A DNA stretch of 64,000 nucleotides from Arenicola marina (taxonomy: Eukaryota; Annelida; Polychaeta; Arenicolidae): contig OZ025256.1 in assembly GCA_964019135.1 (NCBI GenBank), positions 36,800,035 to 36,864,034 of the forward strand, written 5' to 3'. The position numbers and the translations under genes were made by a program. Below the pieces are notes generated by a model. It saw only the letters and a program-made list of their open reading frames with translations, was not told the DNA's origin and ran no database searches. Of this stretch, positions 35,869 to 50,836 are shown in pieces. Within the stretch, counting starts at the first letter, position 1, and each line of letters opens with the position of its first letter.

Positions 35869-38072
35869 CAGTCACCGCGCGGGGCAGTCACCGCGTGAAG
35901 ATGGCGGCGTGGAGTAGTCACCGCGTGGAAAGGGCGGCGTGGGGCAGTCACCGCGTGGACAGGGCGGCGTGGGGCAGTCACCGCGTGGACAGGGCGGCGT
36001 GGGGCAGTCACCGCGTGGACAGGGCGCCGTGGGGTAGTGACCGCGTGGGGCAGTCACCGCGTCGAAATAGCGGCGTGGGGCAGTCACCGCGTGGACACGG
36101 CGGCGTGGGGCAGTCACCGCGTGGACAGGGCGGCTTGGGGCAGCCACCGCGTGGACAGGGCGGCGTGGGGCAGCCACCGCGTGGACAGGGCGGCGTGGGG
36201 CAGCCACCGCGTGGACAGGGCGGCGTGGGGCAGTCACCGCGCGGGGCAGTCACCGCGTGAAGATGGCGGCGTGGAGTAGTCACCGCGTGGAAAGGGTGGC
36301 GTGGGGCAGTCACCGCGTGGAAAGGGCGGCGTGGGGCAGTCACCGCGTGGACAGGGCGGCGTGGGGCAGTCACCGCGTGGACAGGGCGGCGTGGGGTAGT
36401 GACCGCGTGGGGCAGTCACCGTGTCGAATTGGCGGCGTGGGGCAGTCACCGCGTGGACAGGGCGGCGTGGGGCAGCCACCGCGTGGACAGGGCAGCGTGG
36501 GGCGGTCACCGCGTGGGGCAGTCACCGCGTGGACAGGACGGCGTGGGGCAGTCACCGCGTATACAGGGCAGCGTGGGGCGGTCACCGCGTGGGGCAGTCA
36601 CCGCGTGGACAGGACGGCGTGGGGCAGTCACCGCGTGGACAGGGCGGCGTGGGGCAGTCACCGCGTGGACAGGGCGGCGTGGGGCAGTCACCGCGTGGGG
36701 CAGTCACCGTGTGGACTGAGCGGCGTGGGGCAGTCACCGCGTGGACAGGGCGGCGTTGGGCAGTCACCACGTGGACCGGGCGGCGTGGGGCAGTCACCGC
36801 GTTGGGCAGTCACCGTGTGGACTGGGCGGCGTGGAGCAGTCACCGCGTGAAGATGGCGGCGTGGAGCAGTCACCGCGTGGACAGGGCGGCGTGGGGCAGT
36901 CACCGCGTGGACAGGGCAGCGTGGGGCAGTCACCGCGTGGACCGGGCGGCGTGGGGCAGTCACCGCCTGGGGCAGTCACCGCGTGGGGCAATCACCGCGT
37001 GGACAGATCGGCGTGGGACAGTCACCGCGTGGGGCAGTCACCGCGTGGACAGGGCGGCGTGGGGCAGTCACCGCGTGGACAGGGCGGCGTGGAGCAGTCA
37101 CCGCATGGACAGGGCGGCGTGGAGCAGTCACCGCATGGACATGGCGGCGTGGGGCAGTCACCGCAAGGACAGGGCGGCGTGGGGCAGTCACCGCGTGGGG
37201 CAGTCACCGCATGGGGCAATCACCGCGTGGACAGAGCGGTGTGGGGCAGTCACCGCGTGGACAGGGCGGCGTGGGGCAGTCACCGCGTGGATAGGGCGGC
37301 GTGGGGCAGTCACCGCATGGGGCAGTCACCGCATGGGGCAATCACCGCGTGGACAGAGCGGCGTGGGGCAGTCACCGCGTGGACAGGGCGGCGTGGGGCA
37401 GTCACCCCGTGGACAGGGCGGCGTGGGGCAGTCACCGCGTGGACAGGGCGGCGTGGGGCAGTCACCGCGTGGACAGGGCGGCGTGGGGCAGTCACCGCGT
37501 GGACAGGGCGGCGTGGGGCAGTCACCGCGTGGACAGGGCGGCGTAGGGCAGTCACCGCGTGGACACGGCGGCGTGGGGCAGTCACCGTGTGGACACGGCG
37601 GCGTGGGGCAGTCACCGCGTGGACAGGGCGGCGTGGGGCAGTCACCGCGTGGACAGGGCGGCGTGGGGCAGTCACCGCGTGGACAGGGCGGCGTGGGGCA
37701 GTCACCGCGTGGACAGAGCGGCGTGGGGCAGTCACCGCGTGGACAGGGCGGCATGGGGCAGTCACAGCGTGGATAGGGCGGCGTGGGGCAGTCACCGTGT
37801 GGACAGGGCGGCGTGGGGCAGTCACCGCGTGGACAGGGCGGCGTCGGGCAGTCACCGCGTGGGGCAATCACCGCGTGGAAATGGCGGCGTGGGGCAGTCA
37901 CCGCGTGGGGCAGTCACTGCGTGGAAATGGCGGCGTGGGGCAGTCGCCGCGTGGAAAGGGCGGCGTTGGGCAGTCACCCCGTGGACAGGGCGGCGTGGGG
38001 CAGTCACCGCGTGGGGCAGTCACCGCGTGAAAATGGCGGCGTGGGGCAGTCACCGCGTGAACAGGGCGGCGT
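35869..38072. repeat. 30-bp CpG-rich minisatellite (~73 units)
   Basis: Unit GGCGTGGGGCAGTCACCGCG plus TGGACAGGGC, 30 bp, perfectly regular at 37381-37700. A shorter TGGGGCAGTCACCGCG form breaks the period at intervals. It abuts the preceding 28-bp array at GGAGGCAGTCACCGCG. Thirty bases is ten codons, so all frames carry ten-residue repeats (GGVGQSPRGQ, TGRRGAVTAW, DRAAWGSHRV) and stay open for up to 451 codons. At least three CpG per unit. Confidence 0.96.
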
Positions 38073-38145
38073 ACTGCCCCCCCCCCCCCCCACACAGACA
38101 GATGGACGGGCGGGACAGCCCTGCTCACGCACACACACTGCCTCA
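38073..38145. other. C15 tract and short spacer
   Basis: A C15 run at 38077-38091 followed by about 55 bp of non-repetitive sequence separating the 30-bp and triplet-based arrays. Confidence 0.7.
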
Positions 38146-40595
<2,450 letters not shown>

Positions 40596-43500
40596 CCACC
40601 CGACCACCAGGACAGACCAGGCCACCAGGACAGACCAGGACAGACCAGACCACCAGGACAGACCAGACAACCAGGACAGACCAGACCACCAGGACAGACC
40701 AGACCACCAGGACAGACCAGACCACCAGGACAGACCATACCACCAGGACAGACCAGGACAGACCAGACTACCAGGACAGACCAGACCACCAGGACAGACC
40801 AGACCAACAGAACAGACCAGACCACCAGGACAGACCAGACCACCAGGACAGACCAGACCACCAGGACCGACCAGACCACCAGGACAGACCAGGACAGACC
40901 AGACAACCAGGACAGACCATACCACCAGGACAGACCAGACCACCAGGACAGACCAGACCACCAGGACAGACCAGACCACCAGGACCGACCAGACCACCAG
41001 GACCGACCAGACCACCAGGACAGACCAGACCGCCAGGACAGACCATACCACCAGGACAGACCAGGACAGACCAGACAACCAGGACAGACCAGACCACCAG
41101 GACAGACCAGACCAACAGAACAGACCAGACCACCAGGACAGACCAGACCACCAGGACCGACCAGACCACCAGGACAGACCAGGACAGACCAGACAACCAG
41201 GACAGACCATACCACCAGGACAGACCAGACCACCAGGACAGACCAGACCACCAGGACAGACCAGACCACCAGGACCGACCAGACCACCAGGACCGACCAG
41301 ACCACCAGGACAGACCAGACCACCAAGACAGACCATACCACCAGGACAGACCAGACCGCCAGGACAGACCAGACCACCAGGACAGACCAGACCACCAGGA
41401 CAGACCAGACCACCAGGACAGACCAGACCACCAGGACAGACCAGACCGCCAGGACAGACCAGGACAGACCAGACCACCAGGACAGACCATACGACCAGGA
41501 CCGACCAGACCACCAGGACAGACCAGACCACCAGGACAGACCAGACCGCCAGGACAGACTAGATCAACAGGACAGACCATACCACCAGGACAGACCAGAC
41601 CACCAGGACAGACCAGACCACCGAGACAGACCAGACCGCCAGGACAGACTAGATCAACAGGACAGACCAGACCACCAGGACAGACCAGACCACCAGGACA
41701 GACCAGACCGCCAGGACAGACCAGGCCACCAGGACAGACCAGACCACCAGGACAGACCAGACCACCAGGGCATACCAGACCAACACAACAGACCAGACCA
41801 CCAGGACAGACCAGACCAACAGAACAGACCAAACCACCAGGACAGACCATACCACCAGGACAGACCAGACCACCAGGACAGACCAGACCACCAGGACAGA
41901 CCACACCACCAGGACACACCAGACCACCAGGACAGACAAGGACAGACCAGGACAAACCAGACCACCAGGACCGACCAGACCACCAGGACAGACCAGACCA
42001 CCAGGACAGACCAGGCCACCAGGACAGACCACACCACCAGGACAGACCAGGCCACCAGGACAGACCAGACCACCAGGACAGACCAGACCACCAAGACAGA
42101 CCAGACCACCAGGACAGACCAGGACAGACCAGACCACCAGGACAGACCAGACCAACAGAACAGACCAGACCACCAGGACAGACCAGACCACCAGGACAGA
42201 CCAGACCACCAGGACAGACCAGACCAACAGAACAGACCAGACCAACAGAACAGACCAGACCACCAGGACAGACCAGACCACCAGGACAGACCAGACCACC
42301 AGGACAGACCAGACCACCAGGACAGACCAGGACAGACCAGGACAGACCAGACCACCAGGACAGACCAGACCAACAGAACAGACCAGACCACCAGGACAGA
42401 CCAGACCACCAGGACAGACCAGACCACCAGGACAGACCAGACCGCCAGGACAGACCAGACCACCAGGACAGACCAGACCACCAGGACCGACCAGACCACC
42501 AGGACAGACCACACCACCAGGACAGACGAGACCACCAGGACAGACCAGACCACCAGGACAGACCAGACCACCAGGACAGACCAGACCACCAGGACAGACC
42601 AGACCACCAGGACAGACCAGACCACCAGGACAGACCAGACCACCAGGACAGACCAGGACAGACCAGACCACCAGGACAGACCAGACCAACAATACAGACC
42701 AAACCACCAGGACAGACCAGACCACCAGGAGAGACCAGACCACCAGGACAGACCAGACCACCAGGACAGACCAGACCACCAGGACAGACCAGACCACCAG
42801 GACAGACCAGGACAGACCAGACCACCAGGACAGACCAGACCAACAGAACAGACCAGACCACCAGGACAGACCAGACCGCCAGGACAGACCAGGACAGACC
42901 AGACAACCAGGACAGACCAGACCACCAGGACAGACCATACCACCAGGACAGACCAGACCACCAGGACAGACCAGACCACCAGGACAGACCAGACCGCCAG
43001 GACAGACCAGACCACCAGGACAGACCAGACCACCAGGACCGACCAGACCACCAGGACAGACCATACCACCAGGACAGACCAGACCACCAGGACAGACCAG
43101 ACCGCCAGGACAGACCATACCACCAGGACAGACCAGACCACCAGGACCGACCAGACCAACAGGACAGACCATACCACCAGGACAGACCATACCACCAGGA
43201 CAGACCAGACCACCAGGACCGACCAGACCACCAGGACAGACCATACCACCAGGACAGACCAGGACAGACCAGACCACCAGGACAGACCAGACCACCAGGA
43301 CAGACCAGACCGCCAGGACAGACCAGGACAGACCAGACCACCAGGACAGACCATACCGCCAGGACAGACCAGACCACCAGGACAGACCATACCGCCAGGA
43401 CAGACCAGACCACCAGGACAGACCATACCACCAGGACAGACCAGACCACCAGGACAGACCAGACCACCAGGACAGACCAGACCACCAGGACAGACCAGAC

Positions 43501-46500
43501 CACCAGGACAGACCAGACCACCAGGACAGACCAGGACATACCAGACCACCAGGACAGACCAGACCAACAGAACAGACCAGACCACCAGGGACAGACCAGA
43601 CCACCAGGACAGACCAGACCGCCAGGACAGACCAGGCCACCAGGACAGACCAGACCACCAGGACAGACCAGACCACCAGGACAGACCAGACCACCAGGAC
43701 AGACCAGACCACCAGGACAGACCAGACCGCCAGGACAGACCAGACCACCAGGACGGACCAGACCACCAGGACCGACCAGACCACCAGGACAGACCATACC
43801 ACCAGGACAGACCAGACCACCAGGACAGACCAGACCGCCAGGACAGACCATACCACCAGGACAGACCAGACCACCAGGACCGACCAGACCACCAGGACAG
43901 ACCAAACCACCAGGACAGACCATACCACCAGGACAGACCAGACCACCAGGAGAGACCAGACCACCAGGACAGACCAGACCACCAGGACAGACCAGACCGC
44001 CAGGACAGACCAGACCACCAGGACAGACCAGACAACCAGGACAGACCATACCACCAGGTCAGACCAGACCACCAGGACAGACCAGACCACCAGGACAGAC
44101 CAGACCACCAGGACCGACCAGACCACCAGGACAGACCATACCACCAGGACAGACCAGACCACCAGGACAGACCAGACCGCCAGGACAGACCAGGACAGAC
44201 CAGACCACCAGGACAGACCATACCACCAGGACAGACCATACCACCAGGACAGACCAGACCACCAGGACAGACCAGACCACCGAGACAGACCAGACCGCCA
44301 GGACAGACTAGATCAACAGGACAGACCAGACCACCAGGACAGACCAGACCACCAGGACAGACCAGACCGCCAGGACAGACCAGGCCACCAGGACAGACCA
44401 GACCACCAGGACAGACCAGACCACCAGGGCATACCAGACCAACACAACAGACCAGACCACCAGGACAGACCAGACCAACAGAACAGACCATACCACCAGG
44501 ACAGACCATACCACCAGGACAGACCAGACCACCAGGACAGACCAGACCACCGAGACAGACCATACCACCAGGACAGACCAGACCACCAGGACAGACCAGA
44601 CCGCCAGGACAGACCATACCACCAGGACAGACCAGACCACCAGGACAGACCATACCACCAGGACAGACCAGACCACCAGGACAGACCAGACCACCGAGAC
44701 AGACCAGACCACCAGGACAGACCATACCACCAGGACAGACCAGACCACCAGGACAGACCAGACCGCCAGGACAGACCATACCACCAGGACAGACCAGACC
44801 ACCAGGACCGACCAGACCACCAGGACAGACCATACCACCAGGACAGACCATACCACCAGGACAGACCAGACCGCCAGGACAGACCATACCACCAGGACAG
44901 ACCAGACCACCAGGACCGACCAGACCAACAGGACAGACCATACCACCAGGACAGACCATACCACCAGGACAGACCAGACCACCAGGACCGACCAGACCAC
45001 CAGGACAGACCATACCGCCAGGACAGACCAGGACAGACCAGACCACCAGGACAGACCAGACCACCAGGACAGACCAGACCGCCAGGACAGACCAGGACAG
45101 ACCAGACCACCAGGACAGACCGTACCGCCAGGACAGACCAGACCACCAGGACAGACCATACCGCCAGGACAGACCAGACCACCAGGACAGACCATACCAC
45201 CAGGACAGACCAGACCACCAGGACAGACCAGACCACCAGGACAGACCAGACCACCAGGACAGACCAGACCACCAGGACAGACCAGACCACCAGGACAGAC
45301 CAGACCAACAGAACAGACCAGACCACCAGGACAGACCAGACCACCAGGACAGACCAGACCGCCAGGACAGACCAGGCCACCAGGACAGACCAGACCACCA
45401 GGACAGACCAGACCACCAGGACAGACCAGACCACCAGGACAGACCAGACCACCAGGACAGACCAGACCGCCAGGACAGACCAGACCACCAGGACAGACCA
45501 GACCATCAGGACCGACCAGACCACCAGGACAGACCATACCACCAGGACAGACCAGACCACCAGGACAGACCAGACCGCCAGGACAGACCATACCACCAGG
45601 ACAGACCAGACCACCAGGACCGACCAGACCACCAGGACAGACCAAACCACCAGGACAGACCATACCACCAGGACAGACCAGACCACCAGGAGAGACCAGA
45701 CCACCAGGACAGACCAGACCACCAGGACAGACCAGACCGCCAGGACAGACCAGACCACCAGGACAGACCAGACAACCAGGACAGACCATACCACCAGGAC
45801 AGACCAGACCACCAGGACAGACCAGACCACCAGGACAGACCAGACCACCAGGACCGACCAGACCACCAGGACAGACCATACCACCAGGACAGACCAGACC
45901 ACCAGGACAGACCAGACCACCAGGACAGACCAGACCGCCAGGACAGACCAGGACAGACCAGACAACCAGGACAGACCATACCACCAGGACAGACCATACC
46001 ACCAGGACAGACCAGACCACCGGGACAGACCAGACCACCGAGACAGACCAGACCGCCAGGACAGACTAGATCAACAGGACAGACCAGACCACCAGGACAG
46101 ACCAGACCACCAGGACAGACCAGACCGCCAGGACAGACCAGGCCACCAGGACAGACCAGACCGCCAGGACAGACCAGACCACCAGGGCATACCAGACCAA
46201 CACAACAGACCAGACCACCAGGACAGACCAGACCAACAGAACAGACCATACCACCAGGACAGACCATACCACCAGGACAGACCAGACCACCAGGACAGAC
46301 CAGACCACCGAGACAGACCATACCACCAGGACAGACCAGACCACCAGGACAGACCAGGACAGACTAGATCAACAGGACAGACCAGACCACCAGGACAGAC
46401 CAGACCACCAGGACAGACCAGACCGCCAGGACAGACCAGGCCACCAGGACAGACCACACCACCAGGACAGACCAGACCACCAGGACAGACCATACCACCA

Positions 46501-46965
46501 GGACAGACCAGACCACCAGGAGAGACCAGACCACCAGGACAGACCAGACCACCAGGACAGACCAGACCACCAGGACAGACCAGGACAGACCAGACAACCA
46601 GGACAGACCAGACCACCAGGACAGACCAGACCACCAGGACAGACCAGACCACCAGGACAGACCAGGACAGACCAGACAACCAGGACAGATCAGACCACCA
46701 GGACAGACCAGACCAACAGAACAGACCAGACCACCAGGACAGACCAGGCCACCAGGACAGACCAGACCACCAGGACAGACCAGACCAACAGAACAGACCA
46801 GACCACCAGGACAGACCAGGCCACCAGGACAGACCAGGCCACCAGGACAGACCAGACCACCAGGACAGACCAGGACAGACCAGACAACCAGGACAGACCA
46901 GACCACCAGGACATACCAGACCAACAGAACAGACCAGACCTCCAGGACAGACCAGACCACCAGGA
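40596..46965. repeat. 18-bp satellite array (~350 units, 6.4 kb)
   Basis: Unit ACCAGACCACCAGGACAG, 18 bp, with variants ACCATACC, GACCGCCAGG, GACCAACAG, GGACCGACC and short GGACAGACC insertions (12-bp steps). The plus strand is almost free of T. Blocks repeat at 1,740-1,770 bp: 43587-44177 matches 45327-45917 with a few mismatches, and the rare CAGACTAGATCAACAGG recurs at 41647, 44306, 46064 and 46362. Because the unit is six codons with no stop in most frames, one plus-strand and several minus-strand frames exceed 800 codons. Confidence 0.97.
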
Positions 46966-47524
46966 GGGACCCTATCAACAGGGACACCATGGTGAGTTGT
47001 CTTGTGAGCCAGATAAATCACATTCCGTGCGAACTGGCACTTTTTTTTCATATTTCTTTGGTGTTGCAGTCACATGTAAGCCGAGAAAAAGTCCATAAAA
47101 TGTGCTTCCTTGGTCTGTTATTGACTGGCGGCGGGACTGGTGGCGCCGCCTGCCGAGGTCGTTCACACAGCCTCCCGAGAGACGTCATCTTGTCATCCAG
47201 AGTCCCACACAGACTGGCTGTGAATCGCAATAATAACCCCCCCCCCCCCCAACCCCACCGCCGTCTGGCGCCTCGACGGTCAGCAGTCCCCCCCCCCCTC
47301 CCACGGTCCGCACCCCGACCCCTCCTCATCCCCCTGTGTGGCAGAGGGCAGGTAATTGGTCTGGACAACACATCTTAAGCACCTTTATTAATTACGTCTC
47401 ATTAAATTCCTATGAATTTAATTAAGTATTCATGAGACGTATTAACTCAATATTTCCTACAAGTTACCAAATTGTCTGATGTATCGGCCATCACCCTGCC
47501 ACTCCCGCCTGCCTAGGGTGAAGG
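46966..47524. other. Unique spacer with AT-rich nested palindrome
   Basis: Starts with a donor-like ATG/GTGAGT and a T-rich TTGCAG acceptor-like site 78 bp on. Then a C14 run at 47237-47250 and a second C run of 11 near 47288. Then an AT-rich inverted repeat ACGTCTCAT (47394-47402) / ATGAGACGT (47432-47440). No gene recognised. Confidence 0.5.
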
Positions 47525-50500
47525 CAAGTTCTCAGTAGTGGAATTTTAGGGACTGGTGTGGTAAGTCCTCATTAGTGGAATGGTAGGGACTGGTGTGGTA
47601 AGTGCTCAGTAGTGGAATGGTAGGGACTGGTGTGGTAAGTAAACTGTAGTGGAATGGTAGGGACTGGTGTGGTAAGTCCTCAGTAATTGAATGATGGGGA
47701 CTGGTGTGGTAAGTCTTCAGTAGTGGAATGGTAGGAACTGGTGTGGTAAGTCCTCAGTAGTGGAATGGTAGGGACTGGTGTGGTAAGTCCTCAGTATTGG
47801 AATGGTAGGGACTGGTGTGGCAAGTCCTCAGTATTGGAATGGTAGAGACTGGTGTGGTAAGTCTTCAGTAGTGGAATGGTAGGGACTGGTGTGGTAAGTC
47901 CGCAGTAGTGGAATGGTAGGGATTAGTGCGGTAAGTCTTCGGTAGTGGAATGGTAGGGACTGGTGTGGTAAGTCTTCGGTAGTGGAATGGTAGGGACTGG
48001 TGTGGTAAGTCCTCAGTTAGTGGAATGGTAGGGACTGGTGTGGTGAGTCTTCAGTAGTGGAATGGCAGGGTCTGGTGTGGTAAATCCGCAGTAGTGGAAT
48101 GGTAGGGACTAGTGCGGTAAGTCCGCAGTAGTGGAATGGTAGGGACTAGTGCGGTAAATCTTCGGTAGTGGAATGGTAGGGACTGGTGTGGCAAGTCCTC
48201 AGTAGTGGAATGGTAGGGACTGGTGTGGTAAGTCATCAGTAGTGGAATGGTAGGGACTGGTGTGGTAAGTCTTCAGTAGTGGAATGGCAGGTACTGGTGT
48301 GGTAAATCCGCAGTAGTGGAATGGTAGGGACTAGTGCGGTAAGTCCTCAGTAGTGGAATGGTAGGAACTGGTGTGGCAAGTCCCGAGTAGTGGAATGGTA
48401 AGGACTGGTGTGGTAAGTCATCAGTAGTGGAGTGGTAAGGACTGATGTGGTAAGTCCTCAGTGGTGGAATGGTAGGGACTGGTGTAGTGGAATGTTAGGG
48501 ACTGGTGTAGTGGAATGTTAGGGACTGGTGTGGTAAATTCTCCGTTACTGTAGTGGAATGGTAGGGACTGGTGTGGCAAGTCCTCAGTTACTGTAGTGGA
48601 ATGGTAGGGACTGGCGTGGTAAGTCCCCAGTAGTGGAATGGTAAGGACTGGTGTGGTAAGTCATCAGTAGTGGAATGGTAAGGACTGGTGTGGTAAGTCA
48701 TCAGTAGTGGAATGGTAGGGACTGGTGTGGTAAGTCCTCAGTAGTTGAATGATAGGGACTGGTGTGGTAAGTCCTCAGTAGTGGAATGGTAGGGACTGGT
48801 GTGGTAAGTCATCAGTAGTGGAATGGTAAGGACTGGTGTGGTAAGTCATCAGTAGTGGAATGGTAGGGACTGGTGTGGAAAGTCCTCAGTAGTTGAATGA
48901 TAGGGACTGGTGTGGTAAGTCCTCAGTAGTGGAATGGTAGGGACTGGTGTGGTAAGTAAACTGTAGTGGAATGGTAGGGACTGGTGTGGTAAGTCCTCAG
49001 TAATTGAATGGTAGGGACTGGTGTGGTAAGTCCTCAGTATTGGAATGGTAGGGACTGGTGTGGCAAGTCCTCAGTATTGGAATGGTAGAGACTGGTGTGG
49101 TAAGTCTTCAGTAGTGGAATGGTAGGGACTGGTGTGGTAAGTCCGCAGTAGTGGAATGGTAGGGACTAGTGCGGTAAGTCTTCGGTAGTGGAATGGTAGG
49201 AACTGGTGTGGTAAGTCTTCGGTAGTGGAATGGTAGGGACTGGTGTGGTAAGTCCTCAGTTAGTGGAATGGTAGGGACTGGTGTGGTGAGTCTTCAGTAG
49301 TGGAATGACAGGGGCTGGTGTGGTAAATCCGCAGTAGTGGAATGGTAGGGACTATTGCGGTAAGTCCGCAGTAGTGGAATGGTAGGGACTAGTGCGGTAA
49401 GTCTTCGGTAGTGGAATGGTAGGGACTGGTGTGGCAAGTCCTCAGTAGTGGAATGGTAGGGACTGGTGTGGTAAGTCATCAGTAGTGGAATGGTAGGGAC
49501 TGGTGTGGTAAGTCTTCAGTAGTGGCATGGCAGGGACTGGTGTGGTAAATCCGCAGTAGTGGAATGGTAGGGACTAGTGCGGTAAGTCCTCAGTAGTGGA
49601 ATGGTAGGGACTGGTGTGGTAAGTCCTCAGTAGTAAAATGGTAGGGACTGGTGTGGTAAGTCTTCAGTAGTGGAATGGCAGGGACTGGTGTGGTAAGTCC
49701 TCAGTAGTGGAATGGTAGGGACTGGTGTGGTAAGTCTTCAGTAGTGGAATGGCAGGTACTGGTGTGGTAAATCCGCAGTAGTGGAATGGCAGGGGCTAGT
49801 GCGGTAAGTCCTCAGTAGTGGAATGGTAGGGACTGGTGTGGTAAGTCCCGAGTAGTGGAATGGTAAGGACTGGTGTGGTAAGTAATCAGTAGTGGAGTGG
49901 TAAGGACTGATGTGGTAAGTCCTCAGTGGTGGAATGGTAGGGACTGGTGTAGTGGAATGTCAGGGACTGGTGTGGTAAATTCTCCGTTACTGTAGTGGAA
50001 TGGTAGGGACTGGTGTGGCAAGTCCTCAGTTACTGTAGTGGAATGGCAGGGACTGGCGTGGTAAGTCCCCAGTAGTGGAATGGCAGGTACTGGTGTGGTA
50101 AATCCGCAGTAGTGGAATGGCAGGGGCTAGTGCGGTAAGTCCTCAGTAGTGGAATGGTAGGGACTGGTGTGGCAAGTCCCGAGTAGTGGAATGGTAAGGA
50201 CTGGTGTGGTAAGTAATCAGTAGTGGAATGGTAGGGACTGGTGTGGTAAGTCATCAGTAGTGGAATGGTAGGGACTGGTGTGGTAAGTCATCAGTAGTGG
50301 AATGGTAGGGACTGGTGTGGTAAGTCATCAGTAGTGGAATGGTAGGGACTGGTGTGGTAAGTCATCAGTAGTGGAATGGTAGGGACTGGTGTGGCAAGTC
50401 CCGAGTAGTGGAATGGTAGGGACTGGTGTGGTAAGTCATCAGTAGTGGAATGGTAGGGACTGGTGTGGTAAGTCATCAGTAGTGGAATGGTAGGGACTGG

Positions 50501-50836
50501 TGTGGTAAGTGCTCAGTAGTGGAATGGTAGGGACTGGTGTGGTAAGTCATCAGTAGTGGAATGGTAGGGACTGGTGTGGTAAGTCATCAGTAGTGGAATG
50601 GTAGGGACCGGCGTGGAAAGTTCTCAGTTACTATAGTGGAATGGTAGGGACTGGTGTGGCAAGTCATCAGTTACTGGAGTGGAATGGTGGGAACTGGCGT
50701 GGTAAGTCCCCAGTAGTGGAATGGTATTGACTGGTGTGGTAAGTCCTCAGTAGTGGAATGGTAGGGACTGGTGTGGTAAGTCCTCAGTAGTGGAATGGTA
50801 GGGACTGGTGTGGTAAGTCCTCAGTAGTGGAATGGT
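47525..50836. repeat. 37-bp minisatellite array (~89 units)
   Basis: Unit AGTAGTGGAATGGTAGGGAC plus TGGTGTGGTAAGTCCTC, 37 bp. Variants include ACTAGTGCGG, CATCAGTAG, CTTCGGTAG, CCGCAGTAG and a longer form with GTTACTGTAGTGG. A block starting at the rare TAAGTAAACTGTAGTGG (47637) recurs 1,317 bp downstream (48954). The offset drops to 1,243 bp after loss of two units, showing higher-order duplication. Most units contain TGGTAAGT. The last three units before 50836 are near-identical. Confidence 0.96.

Noticed and set aside
41654-45064. Minus-strand ORFs of 550-1,136 codons rich in Trp/Val/Ser/Cys
   Set aside because: Same satellite read on the other strand; several overlapping frames are open at once, as expected for a stop-free six-codon unit.
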